Counted from the first letter of the stretch, positions 31,970 through 40,754 are shown. The stretch: DNA of 64,000 bases from Geomicrobium sediminis (GCF_016908595.1 NZ_JAFBEC010000006.1:215316-279315), one strand, 5' to 3'. The notes: generated by a model not told the origin, from the letters alone. Program-made: numbers and translations.

Positions 31970-32512
31970 ATGAAACAAAGAATAGCCTTTGATATGGATG
32001 AGGTCATGGCAGATCTCATTTCTGAACTGCTCGAGCGCTACAATGAGCGTTTTGAAGACACGTTGACCGTTCAAGATTTAAAAGCACAAAAACTTCGAGC
32101 GGTGCGTCCGCACCATACGAAAGAAATCTATGAAATTCTACAAGAACCAGGTTTCTTCGCATCGCTTAATGTGATGCCAGATGCCATTGAAGTCATGAAA
32201 GAGCTACATGATCATTACGAAATCTTTATTGCAACAGCAGCCATGGAAGTTCCGACTTCGTTTTCGGAGAAATTCTATTGGTTGCGCGAACACTTTCCAT
32301 TTTTAAATCCACAAAATTTCGTCTTCTGTGGTGACAAGAGCATTATTCATGCCGATTACCTCGTTGACGACCACCCCGATAAGCTGGAGTCGTTCTCTGG
32401 TGAAAGCATTATGTACACGGCGTTTCACAATGTCAATGATTCAAGGTTTAAGCGCGTAGACAATTGGCAGGAATTACGTGCGTTCTTTTTACCTGCAACG
32501 GTTAACAGCTAA
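31970..32512 (+). CDS. 5'(3')-deoxyribonucleotidase-like HAD hydrolase
   Basis: A HAD-superfamily phosphatase of 180 residues. The nucleophile motif is FDMDEVMADL near residue 7 (Asp nucleophile and Asp+2). Motif II is ATAAME, and the family end HADYLVDDHPDKLESF supplies the Mg ligands. The short cap and overall length match the NT5C / 5'-deoxyribonucleotidase group, which dephosphorylates dNMPs, probably to balance nucleotide pools. ATG 31970 has GGAGGGTG upstream; a GTG nine bases earlier is in frame but within that site. A small GTTGTT/AACAAC dyad lies upstream at 31883-31897. Confidence 0.85.
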   Translation: MKQRIAFDMDEVMADLISELLERYNERFEDTLTVQDLKAQKLRAVRPHHTKEIYEILQEPGFFASLNVMPDAIEVMKELHDHYEIFIATAAMEVPTSFSEKFYWLREHFPFLNPQNFVFCGDKSIIHADYLVDDHPDKLESFSGESIMYTAFHNVNDSRFKRVDNWQELRAFFLPATVNS

Positions 32513-32547
32513 AAGATTATAATTAGGCGACAAGTTGTACTCGCTGG

Positions 32548-32579
32548 AAGGCATAGCTTTTATTGAGCTATGCCTTTTT
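32548..32579 (+). terminator. Terminator after the nucleotidase
   Basis: AAGGCATAGCT and its complement AGCTATGCCTT around a 7-base loop, followed by a T-run. Confidence 0.85.
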
Positions 32580-32623
32580 GTGTTATCGATTGAGCTAATC
32601 GGATGCATTCTTGCTAACTCATT

Positions 32624-32653
32624 AAAAAACTCCGTCCAACGCAATGGACGGAG
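32624..32653 (-). terminator. Terminator of the M24 peptidase gene
   Basis: CTCCGTCC/GGACGGAG hairpin, followed by six Ts when read on the minus strand. Confidence 0.8.
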
Positions 32654-32669
32654 CATTATAAGCTTCTAT

Positions 32670-33743
32670 TTATACGATTTGTAAGTTTTTCGGGTATTGT
32701 GTAAGAACGAGCGGGCCGTTATTTGTGACAATAATGTCGTCTTCAATACGTACACCAATATCTTCGAGTAGATAAATACCAGGCTCAACGGTTAACGCCA
32801 TACCTTCTTGGAGCAGTTGGCTGTTTTTACCGTGCATGGAAGGTTCTTCGTGTACTTCAATGCCGAGCCCGTGGCCGAGTCGATGAGTGAAGTACTCTCC
32901 ATAACCTGCTTGTGTAATGAGGGAGCGAGCGGCGTCATCCGTGTCTTGAATCGGTGCATCGACGACACATGCGTTAATGCCAGCAACGTTTGCAGCAAGA
33001 ACGGTGTCGTAAACTTCTTGATGTTCTTTCGATGGTTCACCGAAGAAGACCGTTCGCGTAATGTCAGAAGCGTATCCCTCATAATAAACACCGAGGTCCA
33101 TTAAGACAGCGTCGCCACGTTTTAATGGGGTTGTACCTGGGCTGCCGTGTGGGTCTGCTGCGTTTTTGCCGAACAAGACGACAGGATCAAAGCTCATTTT
33201 CGAGATGCCTTCTTGTTTTAATCCAGATTCAATGGCTTGAATAATCTCCAGTTCTGTTACCCCTTCTTTAAGGGCGGCAACACCGAGCTCTACTGCTCTG
33301 TCAGCGTAATGAGCGGCTTTTTGTAGCAACTCAATTTCTTCTTCGTTCTTTTGGAGGCGCATGCCAAGCAATTCGTTGTCGATTGACGTCGTTTCGATGT
33401 TGCGATGCGTATTGGTAAGTTTACGTAAGCGAGCGACCGTTACGTGTTCTTCTTCTATGGCTAAAGAAGTAAGGGTCGGGAATTTATCAAATGGATTTTC
33501 GGTATCATCATACCCGTTAATATCATGTGCCCACCCTGCTGCTCTTGCTAAGTTCATTTCCATGTTCGGACAAATGATCATTGGCTTTCGACCGTCAGAG
33601 AACAAAAGTAAGCCTAAGAAACGTTCTTTCGGATCACAGTAAAAGCCAGTTAAGTAAAAGACATTCGCTGTCGATGTGACGAGTACAGCGTCTAAGTTTT
33701 GTTGTTGTGCAAAGGTTTCAAGTTGTTGTAGTCGAGTTTGCAA
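32670..33743 (-). CDS. Xaa-Pro dipeptidase/aminopeptidase (M24 family)
   Basis: A dinuclear-metal peptidase that cleaves bonds before proline, 357 residues. The creatinase-like N-terminal domain starts with LQQLETFAQQQNLDAVLVTSTANVFYLTGF. The catalytic pita-bread domain supplies the metal ligands: two Asp in VLMDLGVYYEGYASDITRTVF, His in HRLGHGLGIEVHEEPS, Glu in ALTVEPGIYL and Glu in VRIEDDIIV. It closely follows the PepQ/YkvY type of Bacillus. The start codon is TTG 33743, with AGAAGGTGA at proper distance. It is cytoplasmic, used in peptide recycling. Confidence 0.92.
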   Translation of the reverse strand: MQTRLQQLETFAQQQNLDAVLVTSTANVFYLTGFYCDPKERFLGLLLFSDGRKPMIICPNMEMNLARAAGWAHDINGYDDTENPFDKFPTLTSLAIEEEHVTVARLRKLTNTHRNIETTSIDNELLGMRLQKNEEEIELLQKAAHYADRAVELGVAALKEGVTELEIIQAIESGLKQEGISKMSFDPVVLFGKNAADPHGSPGTTPLKRGDAVLMDLGVYYEGYASDITRTVFFGEPSKEHQEVYDTVLAANVAGINACVVDAPIQDTDDAARSLITQAGYGEYFTHRLGHGLGIEVHEEPSMHGKNSQLLQEGMALTVEPGIYLLEDIGVRIEDDIIVTNNGPLVLTQYPKNLQIV

Positions 33744-33847
33744 AATCTGTCACCTTCTCTTTTATTTTCTTTAAGCGTACTAAAAACGTGAACTTTCAGC
33801 AAGTTCATGCTTGCTTAAAAAATTGAAAAGTTAGATAATAAAGAGGG

Positions 33848-34051
33848 GTGTTCACACTGCGCAGAATTGGCGAACGACTGTATATGTCTGGCATGGGTCT
33901 CGGTGCAGTAGCAGTAGGTATCGCATTTTTTTCTATGCTTGAGGCTCCCGGGACACAAGCGCATTGGAGTTTAGTCATTATCATTCTTATTGCTGCTGGT
34001 GTAAGTTTTAGTGGATTGATTTTACAGAATAACTTCAAGGATGAAGCTTAA
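33848..34051 (+). CDS. Small two-helix membrane protein of unknown function
   Basis: A 67-residue protein with two hydrophobic segments (about residues 14-30 and 41-60), a short polar loop (EAPGTQAHW) and a charged end. The start is odd: GTG 33848 directly abuts AAGAGGGG, with no spacer, while a CTG at 33857 lies at ideal distance. Either could be used. The family was not recognised. A terminator follows directly. Confidence 0.6.
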   Translation: MFTLRRIGERLYMSGMGLGAVAVGIAFFSMLEAPGTQAHWSLVIIILIAAGVSFSGLILQNNFKDEA

Positions 34052-34052
34052 G

Positions 34053-34081
34053 CACTACCTGTTAACGGGTAGTGTATTTTT
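34053..34081 (+). terminator. Terminator after the small membrane protein
   Basis: CACTACC/GGTAGTG hairpin with an 8-base loop, followed by TATTTTTA. Confidence 0.7.
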
Positions 34082-34120
34082 ATATACAATTACTAACTAA
34101 TTTAAAAAGAGGGATCGTTG

Positions 34121-34972
34121 ATGAAGACACAAGACATCGTAACAAAAGAATGGTTACATGAACACTTGTATGATAGTCAGATCGTCATTGCAGATGTGAG
34201 ATTCGATTTAATGGATGAATCGAAGGGCCGAAAAGAGTATACGATTGATCATATTCCAGGAGCAATTCATTTCGACCTAAAAAAAGACCTATCCGATGCG
34301 ACGAAGCCTAAGCAAGAAGGTGGCAGGCATCCATTACCGGATGTTTTAACATTTGTTAAACTCCTTGAGCGCTCTGGTATTAACGAAGAGAAACATGTCA
34401 TCGTTTATGATGATCAAAACGGTTCAATGGCAGGGAGGCTCTGGTGGCTTCTTCAGTACGTAGGACAACAACGTGTATCTATCCTTGATGAGAATTATAC
34501 TGCTTGGAAAAATCAAGGCTACCCGGTGACGGATGCAAAGCCGAAGCTTGAGCCTGTCTCGTTCACTCCGTCAATTCAAGCAGATCTTGTGGCGACGATG
34601 GAAGAAGTGAAACAGAAAAAAGACTTAGAAGACGTCTGTCTTGTTGATGCAAGAGCATTTGAACGGTTTGCAGGTCAAGTGGAGCCACTAGATCAACAAG
34701 CGGGGCATATTCCTGGTGCGCGGAACCTTTTCTGGAAGGAAAATATTAACGACGCAGGAACATGGAAAACGAAAGAGCAATTGCAAGACATTTATAAGAC
34801 ACTGAAAGAGAAGAAGGAAGTCATTGTCTATTGTGGTTCTGGAGTGTCTGCCACGGCGAACGTCATCGGAATGCGCCAAGCAGGGATCCAAAACGTGAAG
34901 TTATACCCTGGTAGTTGGAGTGAATGGTCCTCGTATGATGACAATCCAGTAGGGACAAAAGAAGAAGACTAG
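34121..34972 (+). CDS. Thiosulfate/3-mercaptopyruvate sulfurtransferase (tandem rhodanese)
   Basis: Two rhodanese domains in one 283-residue protein. The first (residues about 10-135) has IADVRFDL and HIPGAIHFDL but no active Cys. The second (about 155-275) has the CH2A-like DARAFERFAG, the HIPGARNLFW segment and the catalytic Cys in YCGSGVSATANV. The loop CGSGVSA is of the mercaptopyruvate-sulfurtransferase type, common in Bacillus. It moves sulfane sulfur to cyanide or thiols. ATG 34121 is preferred over TTG 34118; the ribosome binding site is GAGGG. Confidence 0.9.
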   Translation: MKTQDIVTKEWLHEHLYDSQIVIADVRFDLMDESKGRKEYTIDHIPGAIHFDLKKDLSDATKPKQEGGRHPLPDVLTFVKLLERSGINEEKHVIVYDDQNGSMAGRLWWLLQYVGQQRVSILDENYTAWKNQGYPVTDAKPKLEPVSFTPSIQADLVATMEEVKQKKDLEDVCLVDARAFERFAGQVEPLDQQAGHIPGARNLFWKENINDAGTWKTKEQLQDIYKTLKEKKEVIVYCGSGVSATANVIGMRQAGIQNVKLYPGSWSEWSSYDDNPVGTKEED

Positions 34973-35044
34973 TGCCTTTTTCTTATGAATACGTTGTGAA
35001 TGGGTGTGGATTTCTCTCTTTATGTACTGAAGGGAGATGATCAA

Positions 35045-35581
35045 ATGGTTCGAATTTTTATTGATCCGGGTCATGGTGGGAATGATCCTGGAGCGGTTGC
35101 GAACGGTTTAGAAGAGAAGAACATTACGTTAGATTTGTCGTTACGACTTCAAGCTTTGCTAGAAGCCGATGCAAATGTAGAAGTGCAGTTGTCGAGAAAC
35201 GATGACAGTGATGTTGGCTTATCGGCACGAGCGCAGCTTGCGAATGACTTTGGAGCGGATTATTTTGTTTCAATTCACGTAAATGCAGGTGGAGGAACAG
35301 GATTTGAATCGTTTATTTATACGTCAGCACCAACGGAGACGGCCACGTATCAAACGACGGTTCACCAAGCAATAATGCAAGAAATTGATGTCACGGATCG
35401 CGGTGAGAAAGCGGCAAACTTTGCTGTTTTAAGAGAAACAATTATGCCAGCAATTCTTACTGAGAACATGTTTATCGATACAGCAAGTGATGCGGAACGG
35501 TTAACCGATGATGCGTTTTTACAATCGATTGCACTCGGACATGCGCGAGGCATTGCAGAAATCTTCGGATTAACGATTTAA
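35045..35581 (+). CDS. N-acetylmuramoyl-L-alanine amidase (Amidase_3 type)
   Basis: A zinc amidase that cuts the bond between MurNAc and L-Ala. The 178-residue protein is the catalytic domain alone: IFIDPGHGGNDPGAVANGLEEKNI holds the first His and the Glu ligand, DYFVSIHVNAGGGTGFE the second His, and ILTENMFIDTASDAERL the catalytic Glu. There is no signal peptide and no wall-binding repeat, unlike CwlC or LytC, whose domains are larger. It may work in the mother cell at lysis or be released passively. ATG 35045 with GGGAGATGATC is chosen over an earlier in-frame start. Confidence 0.9.
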   Translation: MVRIFIDPGHGGNDPGAVANGLEEKNITLDLSLRLQALLEADANVEVQLSRNDDSDVGLSARAQLANDFGADYFVSIHVNAGGGTGFESFIYTSAPTETATYQTTVHQAIMQEIDVTDRGEKAANFAVLRETIMPAILTENMFIDTASDAERLTDDAFLQSIALGHARGIAEIFGLTI

Positions 35582-35588
35582 TACGAGA

Positions 35589-35634
35589 AAAACTCCTCTC
35601 AAAGTAGGTATATAGATTTTGAGAGGAGTTTTTT
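35589..35634 (+). terminator. Terminator after the amidase
   Basis: AAAACTCCTCTCAAA and its exact complement around a 14-base loop, then a T-run. Confidence 0.88.
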
Positions 35635-35689
35635 ATTGAGAAGACATACGAAGCGTCAAACCCGAGTTGTTCTAGCTATTTCTTCTTGG

Positions 35690-35869
35690 TTAACTGCTTT
35701 TAGAATGTTTTCGATTCATTTCTCTTATTTCTTTATATATAAGTAGAGTCATTGTGACGATTATGCTAAGTAAAATGGTATAAATAGCTTCTAAACTAAG
35801 CCCGTACAAAAAAGTATAAAGTATGAAAAAGATCGTCGTAGTCGTTCCAAAAATTAATTTAACATCCAT
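35690..35869 (-). CDS. Small two-helix membrane protein (59 aa)
   Basis: A short frame read directly from the minus strand: ATG at 35869, TAA at 35692-35690. A clean AAGGAG lies 8 bases before the start (complement of 35878-35883). The product starts MDVKLIFGTTTTIFFILYTF, has a second hydrophobic run (AIYTILLSIIVTMTLLIY) and ends in a basic tail (KEIREMNRKHSKSS). The pattern of two helices, a polar turn and a positive tail is that of a real membrane peptide. No family was recognised. It fills the gap between the amidase and the acyl-CoA synthetase. Confidence 0.6.
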   Translation of the reverse strand: MDVKLIFGTTTTIFFILYTFLYGLSLEAIYTILLSIIVTMTLLIYKEIREMNRKHSKSS

Positions 35870-35988
35870 ATGTAAAACTCCTTCAGAATTAGTCCATTAG
35901 AAAATTACCATCGCTACATATCCATTACAAGAAAATCTTGGTAGAAAGGTGCTCTCGAATTAATGGCCACCTATACTCTTTATCCATC

Positions 35989-36001
35989 ATTACAGTGTAA
36001 T
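35989..36001. promoter_or_regulatory. Small palindrome upstream of the acyl-CoA synthetase gene
   Basis: ATTACAGTGTAAT is a 13-bp perfect palindrome 75 bp before the start codon. It may be an operator, but no regulator is adjacent. The rest of 35870-36075 shows nothing else clear. Confidence 0.3.
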
Positions 36002-36075
36002 TGTTAAAAGGAAAAACAGCATTCTTCTAGAACATGTACACAATAACTCTTTCTCTAAAAAGGACGTGAAGCTGG

Positions 36076-37722
36076 ATGGTTGAATTAATTGAGCGAACAC
36101 TTGGTCAAATTCTTACAGACACAGCAAGCGAACAACCAGATCGAGAAGCACTCGTATATAGCGACCGAGGTTTACGCTATACGTACTCACAGTTTGAAGA
36201 ACATTGCAAGACTGTGGCGAAGGGGCTGATGAGTCTTGGTATCGAGAAAGGGGAACATCTGTCCATCTGGGCATCTAACATTCCAGAGTGGGTGAGTACA
36301 CAATTTGCATCCGCTAAAGTAGGCGCTGTGTTAGTCACGGTCAATACGAATTATCGTTCTGCGGAACTTCGTTATTTGTTAGAGCAATCGGATACTACGA
36401 CGTTACTTTTAATGGACAAATACAAAGGAACGTCCTATATCGATACGTTGTATGAGATTGTTCCAGAACTAAAGACATCCGTTCCAGGTGAGTTGTATTC
36501 TGAGGCGTTGCCGCACTTAAGGCGAGTGATTTATCTTGGTGAAGAGCGGTATCCAGGGATGTATAACTGGACAGATCTACTAGAGCAAGCAACTACGGTG
36601 AGTGATGATGCGCTACAAAGACGAGTGGATACATTACAACCTGATGAAGTCATCAACATGCAATATACGTCTGGAACGACTGGCTTTCCAAAAGGCGTCA
36701 TGCTGACTCATCGTAACATCGTTAACAACGGATATAACGTTGCGAATCGAATGCAGTTAGGAAACGAAGATCGTCTTTGCATTCCAGTGCCGTTTTTCCA
36801 CTGCTTTGGGTGTGTGATGAGTACAATCGCTTGTGTGACAACGGGAGCGACGATGGTGCCAATTCAAGAATTCGACCCTAAAGTGGTTTTACAAACGGTA
36901 GAGAAGGAGAAATGTACAGCATTACATGGCGTACCAACGATGTTCATTGCAGAGATGAATGTGGAAGGTTTTGAGACGTATGATTTGAGTACACTTCGCA
37001 CGGGGATTATGGCTGGATCCAATTGTCCGATTGAAGTCATGAAAGGTGTCGTAGACAAAATGGGACTTAAGGAAATGACGATTGCTTATGGACAGACGGA
37101 AGCGTCTCCTGTTTGTACGCAAACGCAAGTCGATGATCCTTTGCAATTACGCGTTGAGACGGTTGGGCGTGCGTTAGCAAATGTTGAAGTGAAGATTGTC
37201 CAACCTGGGACAGAGGAAGAAGTGCCGCGTGGAGAACAAGGTGAATTTTGTACTCGTGGCTATCATGTGATGAGCGGGTATTACAACAATCAAGAGGCAA
37301 CTGACGCCGTTTTACAACCAGATGGGTGGCTTCATACTGGGGACTTGGCCGTGATGGATGATGACGGATATTGTAAAATCACCGGCCGCCTCAAAGATAT
37401 GATTATTCGTGGTGGAGAAAATATCTACCCGCGAGAGATCGAAGAGTTTCTGTATACACATCCTGCAATCCAAGACGTTCAAGTCGTTGGAGTTCCTGAT
37501 GAGAAATACGGTGAAGCGGTATCGGCTTGGGTTCTTTTGAAACCGCATACATCGCTTACTGAAGACGAACTAAAAAGCTATTGCTTTAACAAAATTTCAC
37601 CGTTCAAAGTGCCAAGAGATGTGTACTTTGTTGACGAATATCCGATGACTGCATCAGGGAAAATTCAGAAATACAAGCTGCGTGAACAAGCAATTGCCAA
37701 AAGTCAGGATCAAAAATCGTAA
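36076..37722 (+). CDS. Acyl-CoA synthetase (AMP-forming), YngI-like
   Basis: An adenylating enzyme of 548 residues that activates a carboxylic acid to its CoA thioester. ANL-family motifs are in order: A3 MQYTSGTTGFPKGVMLTHRN near 196, A5 IAYGQTEASPVCTQ near 340, A7 GWLHTGDLAVMDDDGYCKITGRLKDMIIRGGENIYPREIEEFL near 416-460, and A10 MTASGKIQKYKLRE with the catalytic Lys. It matches the medium/long-chain acid group (YngI, FadD-like). The FadR-like palindrome and the SCP2 gene downstream favour fatty acids. The start has AAAAAGGACGTG. Confidence 0.92.
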   Translation: MVELIERTLGQILTDTASEQPDREALVYSDRGLRYTYSQFEEHCKTVAKGLMSLGIEKGEHLSIWASNIPEWVSTQFASAKVGAVLVTVNTNYRSAELRYLLEQSDTTTLLLMDKYKGTSYIDTLYEIVPELKTSVPGELYSEALPHLRRVIYLGEERYPGMYNWTDLLEQATTVSDDALQRRVDTLQPDEVINMQYTSGTTGFPKGVMLTHRNIVNNGYNVANRMQLGNEDRLCIPVPFFHCFGCVMSTIACVTTGATMVPIQEFDPKVVLQTVEKEKCTALHGVPTMFIAEMNVEGFETYDLSTLRTGIMAGSNCPIEVMKGVVDKMGLKEMTIAYGQTEASPVCTQTQVDDPLQLRVETVGRALANVEVKIVQPGTEEEVPRGEQGEFCTRGYHVMSGYYNNQEATDAVLQPDGWLHTGDLAVMDDDGYCKITGRLKDMIIRGGENIYPREIEEFLYTHPAIQDVQVVGVPDEKYGEAVSAWVLLKPHTSLTEDELKSYCFNKISPFKVPRDVYFVDEYPMTASGKIQKYKLREQAIAKSQDQKS

Positions 37723-37738
37723 GCCCACTCTTTTAAAA

Positions 37739-37759
37739 TGAATGATCATTCAGTACAAT
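37739..37759 (+). promoter_or_regulatory. FadR-like operator overlapping a promoter
   Basis: TGAATGATCATTCA (37739-37752) is a perfect 14-bp palindrome made of the TGAATGA half-sites known for Bacillus FadR, but with no spacer between halves. TACAAT (37754-37759) follows at once as a -10. It would control the SCP2 gene. Confidence 0.55.
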
Positions 37760-37796
37760 AGAGAAAGATGTAACAGTGAACAAAGGGGAGTGGCAG

Positions 37797-38123
37797 ATGG
37801 CAACAGAAGAGAAAATCCAACAATTAGCGAATCAAATGAATGAAAATCCTAAGCATATCGAAGATTTAGAAAGACGATATCATTTTGAATTAAAAACCGA
37901 AGGGTTATACGGCATTGTATTCAAAGATGGCGTCGTTAAAGTGGAGTCGAACCCGGTTCCGGGCGAGGCGGATTGTGTGCTTAAGATGAGCGATAAGAAC
38001 TTTCATAAATTGCTCGATGGTGAATGGAATCCTACGACCGCTTACATGACAGGTCAACTTAAAGTAGAAGGTGAAATTAGCCACGCTTTAAAGCTTTACC
38101 ATACGCTAAAGCAATATCAATAA
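37797..38123 (+). CDS. SCP2 sterol-carrier-domain protein
   Basis: A 108-residue single-domain SCP2-like protein. The family core is visible: YHFELKTEGLYGIVFKDGVVKVE, then ADCVLKMSDKNFHKLLDGEWNPTTAYMTGQLKVEGEISHALKL. SCP2 domains bind lipids or fatty acyl chains in a hydrophobic tunnel. It follows an acyl-CoA synthetase gene and a FadR-like site, so it probably carries acyl groups for degradation. ATG 37797 has GGGGAG at the right distance. The terminator begins at its stop codon. Confidence 0.9.
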   Translation: MATEEKIQQLANQMNENPKHIEDLERRYHFELKTEGLYGIVFKDGVVKVESNPVPGEADCVLKMSDKNFHKLLDGEWNPTTAYMTGQLKVEGEISHALKLYHTLKQYQ

Positions 38124-38173
38124 AAACAAGAAGAGAACATCATGTATATTCAGATGTTCTCTTCTTGTTTTTT
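38123..38173. terminator. Bidirectional terminator between convergent genes
   Basis: CAAGAAGAGAACATC (38127-38141) and its exact complement (38153-38167), with A-runs and T-runs on both sides. The end of the convergent CBS gene is inside the stem. Confidence 0.88.
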
Positions 38174-38575
38174 GTTAAATAATTGTGATGAGCAGTATTT
38201 AATAACGTCTCTTCGTCGTACGATCCCGATAAAGTAACCAGAATCATCCATAACAGGAATGAAGTTTTGGTCGGATGATAAAGCAATAAGGTCTTCCATT
38301 TCCGCATTAATGTAAATAGGGATATTTTTAACACGCTGTGGAATGTCTTTTAATCGTAGGTTCATAATGGTGTCTAAAGGTTGCTCGCGGTTATCCATGA
38401 TGACCCAAAGTAAATCTCCTTCAGTAATCGTTCCTGCATACTTACCATCGCCATTAATAAGAGGAGCGGCAGTGTAACGATGATGACGCATTTTCTCTAT
38501 AGCCTGTCTAATCGTGGCATCCGGGCTTAAGTATTTCACTTCTTGTTTTGGTAATAAAAAGAAACCAATATTCAT
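38150..38575 (-). CDS. CBS-domain pair protein
   Basis: Two CBS domains make up almost the whole 141-residue protein. The first is LPKQEVKYLSPDATIRQAIEKMRHHRYTAAPLINGDGKYAGTITEGDLLW, and the second runs from IPIYINAEMEDLIAL to NFIPVMDDSGYFIGIVRRRDVIKY. CBS pairs bind adenine nucleotides, including c-di-AMP in some Firmicutes, but the ligand here is not known. ATG 38575 is chosen; a GTG at 38584 lies closer to AAAGGA and cannot be excluded. It is a single gene. Confidence 0.88.
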   Translation of the reverse strand: MNIGFFLLPKQEVKYLSPDATIRQAIEKMRHHRYTAAPLINGDGKYAGTITEGDLLWVIMDNREQPLDTIMNLRLKDIPQRVKNIPIYINAEMEDLIALSSDQNFIPVMDDSGYFIGIVRRRDVIKYCSSQLFNKKQEENI

Positions 38576-38760
38576 GTTGATCACACGTCCTTTATTTGAA
38601 GAACTCACTTATATTGTAAGCGATTCATTGAATGCTGTTAAGTACCATTCGTATTCCAATAGAAAATACGACAATAAAGGTGAAAGGTTGCAAGACTTTG
38701 TATGTGAATGAAAAGTATGTAAAGATAGGAAAAGTAACGTGAATAATGAGGTGGAAGACG

Positions 38761-39831
38761 ATGATCGAAGATGCTCGTCAATTTCTAAAAGAATATTATG
38801 ATCAACAATCATCGAGGTACTTCGACGTTCGATTTCAAGAGGTGTCCGATCAAATCGAACAAACTGGTCGTTATGATTTAACGACGGATGAATTGACGTA
38901 CGCGGCGAAAGTTGCTTGGCGCAATAGTAACCGTTGCATTGGTCGTTTGTTTTGGGACCGATTAACCGTTGTTGATGCGCGAGATGTTCAGTCAGAAGAA
39001 GACGTTTTTTCATATTTGTTTCAACACATTGAATCTGCAACAAATGACGGTAGTATACGCTCGATGGTAACAATATTCCCCGAACAGGGGTCACTATACG
39101 AAGTTCGTGTTTGGAACCATCAGCTAATTCGCTATGCAGGACATGAACGTGAAGACGGGGTTATTGGTGATCCGGATTCCGTTTCATTTACGAAGTTATG
39201 TGAGTCGCTCGGTTGGCAAGGAGAGGGAAGCGACTACGACATTTTACCTCTTGTCATTCAAGTCGGAAATAACGAACCACACTTAAAAGAGATCCCTGCA
39301 AATCTTGTAAAAGAAGTGAAAATCGAGCATCAAGACAATGAAATGTTTAATGCGTTACGCCTCAAATGGTACGCTGTTCCAATTATTTCAGATATGAAGC
39401 TTACGGCAGGCGGCATTGATTTCCCGGCGGCACCTTTTAACGGTTGGTATATGGGCACTGAAATTGGTGCAAGGAACTTAGCGGACCCTTTTCGCTATAA
39501 TAAGTTACCTGACATTGCGGATGCGTTCTCATTTGAACGCAATCATGATTCTATGCTTTGGAAAGATCGGGCGCTTGTAGAATTAAATGCAGCTGTACTC
39601 CAGTCATTTAAAGATGCAGGAGTAACGATTGTCGACCATCACACAGCAGCAAAGCAGTTTCGCCATTTTGAACAATTGGAAGAAAAATCGGGACGCGATG
39701 TGACGGGGGACTGGACGTGGTTAATCCCACCTTTATCACCGGCAGCGACCCACGTATTCCATAAACCTTATGAAGATATACAACGAGTTCCGAACTACCT
39801 ATATCAACAAGCACCATACAAAAAAGACTAA
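38761..39831 (+). CDS. nos: Nitric oxide synthase, oxygenase domain only
   Basis: Bacterial NOS oxidises L-arginine to citrulline and NO using heme, a pterin and an outside reductase. The 356-residue protein contains the haem-thiolate Cys in AWRNSNRCIGRLFW near residue 60, and the substrate-site block FNGWYMGTEIGARNLADPFRYN near 225 with its conserved Glu. The pterin-side and C-terminal WTWLIPPLSPAATHVFHKPYE follows. It has no reductase domain, as in B. subtilis. Reported roles are protection from oxidative stress and antibiotics. ATG 38761 follows GAGGTGG; an earlier ATG at 38746 is in frame. Confidence 0.96.
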   Translation: MIEDARQFLKEYYDQQSSRYFDVRFQEVSDQIEQTGRYDLTTDELTYAAKVAWRNSNRCIGRLFWDRLTVVDARDVQSEEDVFSYLFQHIESATNDGSIRSMVTIFPEQGSLYEVRVWNHQLIRYAGHEREDGVIGDPDSVSFTKLCESLGWQGEGSDYDILPLVIQVGNNEPHLKEIPANLVKEVKIEHQDNEMFNALRLKWYAVPIISDMKLTAGGIDFPAAPFNGWYMGTEIGARNLADPFRYNKLPDIADAFSFERNHDSMLWKDRALVELNAAVLQSFKDAGVTIVDHHTAAKQFRHFEQLEEKSGRDVTGDWTWLIPPLSPAATHVFHKPYEDIQRVPNYLYQQAPYKKD

Positions 39832-39850
39832 GCCACTTCGGCTTAGTCTT
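39821..39850. terminator. Terminator shared by nos and murB ends
   Basis: AAGACTAAGCC/GGCTTAGTCTT around ACTTC, with a T-run only on the minus strand. It overlaps the last codons of both genes. Confidence 0.75.
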
Positions 39851-40754
39851 CTCCAATGATTTTCACTTCAGTATGCAAATCAACGTTGAACTTATTACGT
39901 ACTGTATCTTGGATGTGTTTAATTAAAGACACATAGTCAGTCGCAGTAGCATTTCCTCGGTTAACGATAAATCCAGCATGCTTTGCTGAGACTTCAGCGT
40001 CCCCTACTCGAGTTTGTTGCAAACCACTGTCTTGGATTAGTTTTCCTGCAAAATGGTTTGGAGGCCGCTTGAAGACACTCCCACACGAGGGATATTCGAG
40101 AGGTTGCTTCGACTCTCTTAAATACGTTAATTCATCCATCTTTGCTTTAATGGCTTCATAGTCGCCTGTTTCTAGCTTAAATGAAGCTTCTAAGACGATT
40201 AGTTGTTCTTTAGAGATAATGCTGCTTCGGTAGGCAAGTTCAAGTTCCTCATTCGTAAGGGTTATTAACTTTCCTTCACGAGTGAGAAGTTTTGCATAAT
40301 CGAGTACGTATGAAATTTCTCCGCCGTATGCACCTGCGTTCATGACGAGCGCACCACCAACAGAACCTGGAATGCCACAAGCAAATTCTAAGCCGGTTAA
40401 CTTCTCATCGAGTGCACGACGAGAAACGCCAATAATTGGTGCGCCAGTTTGAGCGGTCACTCTCGTACCGTCAGCCTCAATTGCAGTTAAATGGCTAAAG
40501 TGTAATACGATTCCGCGGATTCCACCGTCACGAACGATTAGGTTTGAGCCGTTGCCGAGCAACGTAAGTGGGATTTGTTCTTTGTGTGCAATCGTGACGA
40601 CAGCACTTGCTTGCTCATACGTTGATGGCAACACAAGATAGTCAGCGATGCCCCCAGTACGTGTATGTGTATAATGTTTTAAAGGTTCATCAACGAGTAT
40701 GTTAGTTTCAGGTAATGCTTGTTGTAACGCTTTATAAATTGAAGTAGACGTCAT
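39843..40754 (-). CDS. murB: UDP-N-acetylenolpyruvoylglucosamine reductase
   Basis: MurB reduces UDP-GlcNAc-enolpyruvate to UDP-MurNAc with NADPH and FAD, an essential wall step. The 303-residue sequence has the type-II MurB features: [43 protein letters not shown] (FAD pyrophosphate), [25 protein letters not shown], and the catalytic Ser in [24 protein letters not shown] 40754 has AAAGGG eight bases upstream; a GTG nine bases earlier is less likely. It stands alone, away from any mur cluster, as in several Bacillus species with more than one copy. The 40755-40991 gap has no clear gene. Confidence 0.96.
   Translation of the reverse strand: MTSTSIYKALQQALPETNILVDEPLKHYTHTRTGGIADYLVLPSTYEQASAVVTIAHKEQIPLTLLGNGSNLIVRDGGIRGIVLHFSHLTAIEADGTRVTAQTGAPIIGVSRRALDEKLTGLEFACGIPGSVGGALVMNAGAYGGEISYVLDYAKLLTREGKLITLTNEELELAYRSSIISKEQLIVLEASFKLETGDYEAIKAKMDELTYLRESKQPLEYPSCGSVFKRPPNHFAGKLIQDSGLQQTRVGDAEVSAKHAGFIVNRGNATATDYVSLIKHIQDTVRNKFNVDLHTEVKIIGED

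Noticed and set aside
38609..39094. A 161-codon open frame antisense to nos
   Set aside because: It is the complement of a strongly conserved gene, with low-complexity Ser/Leu composition and no recognised family; a shadow frame.
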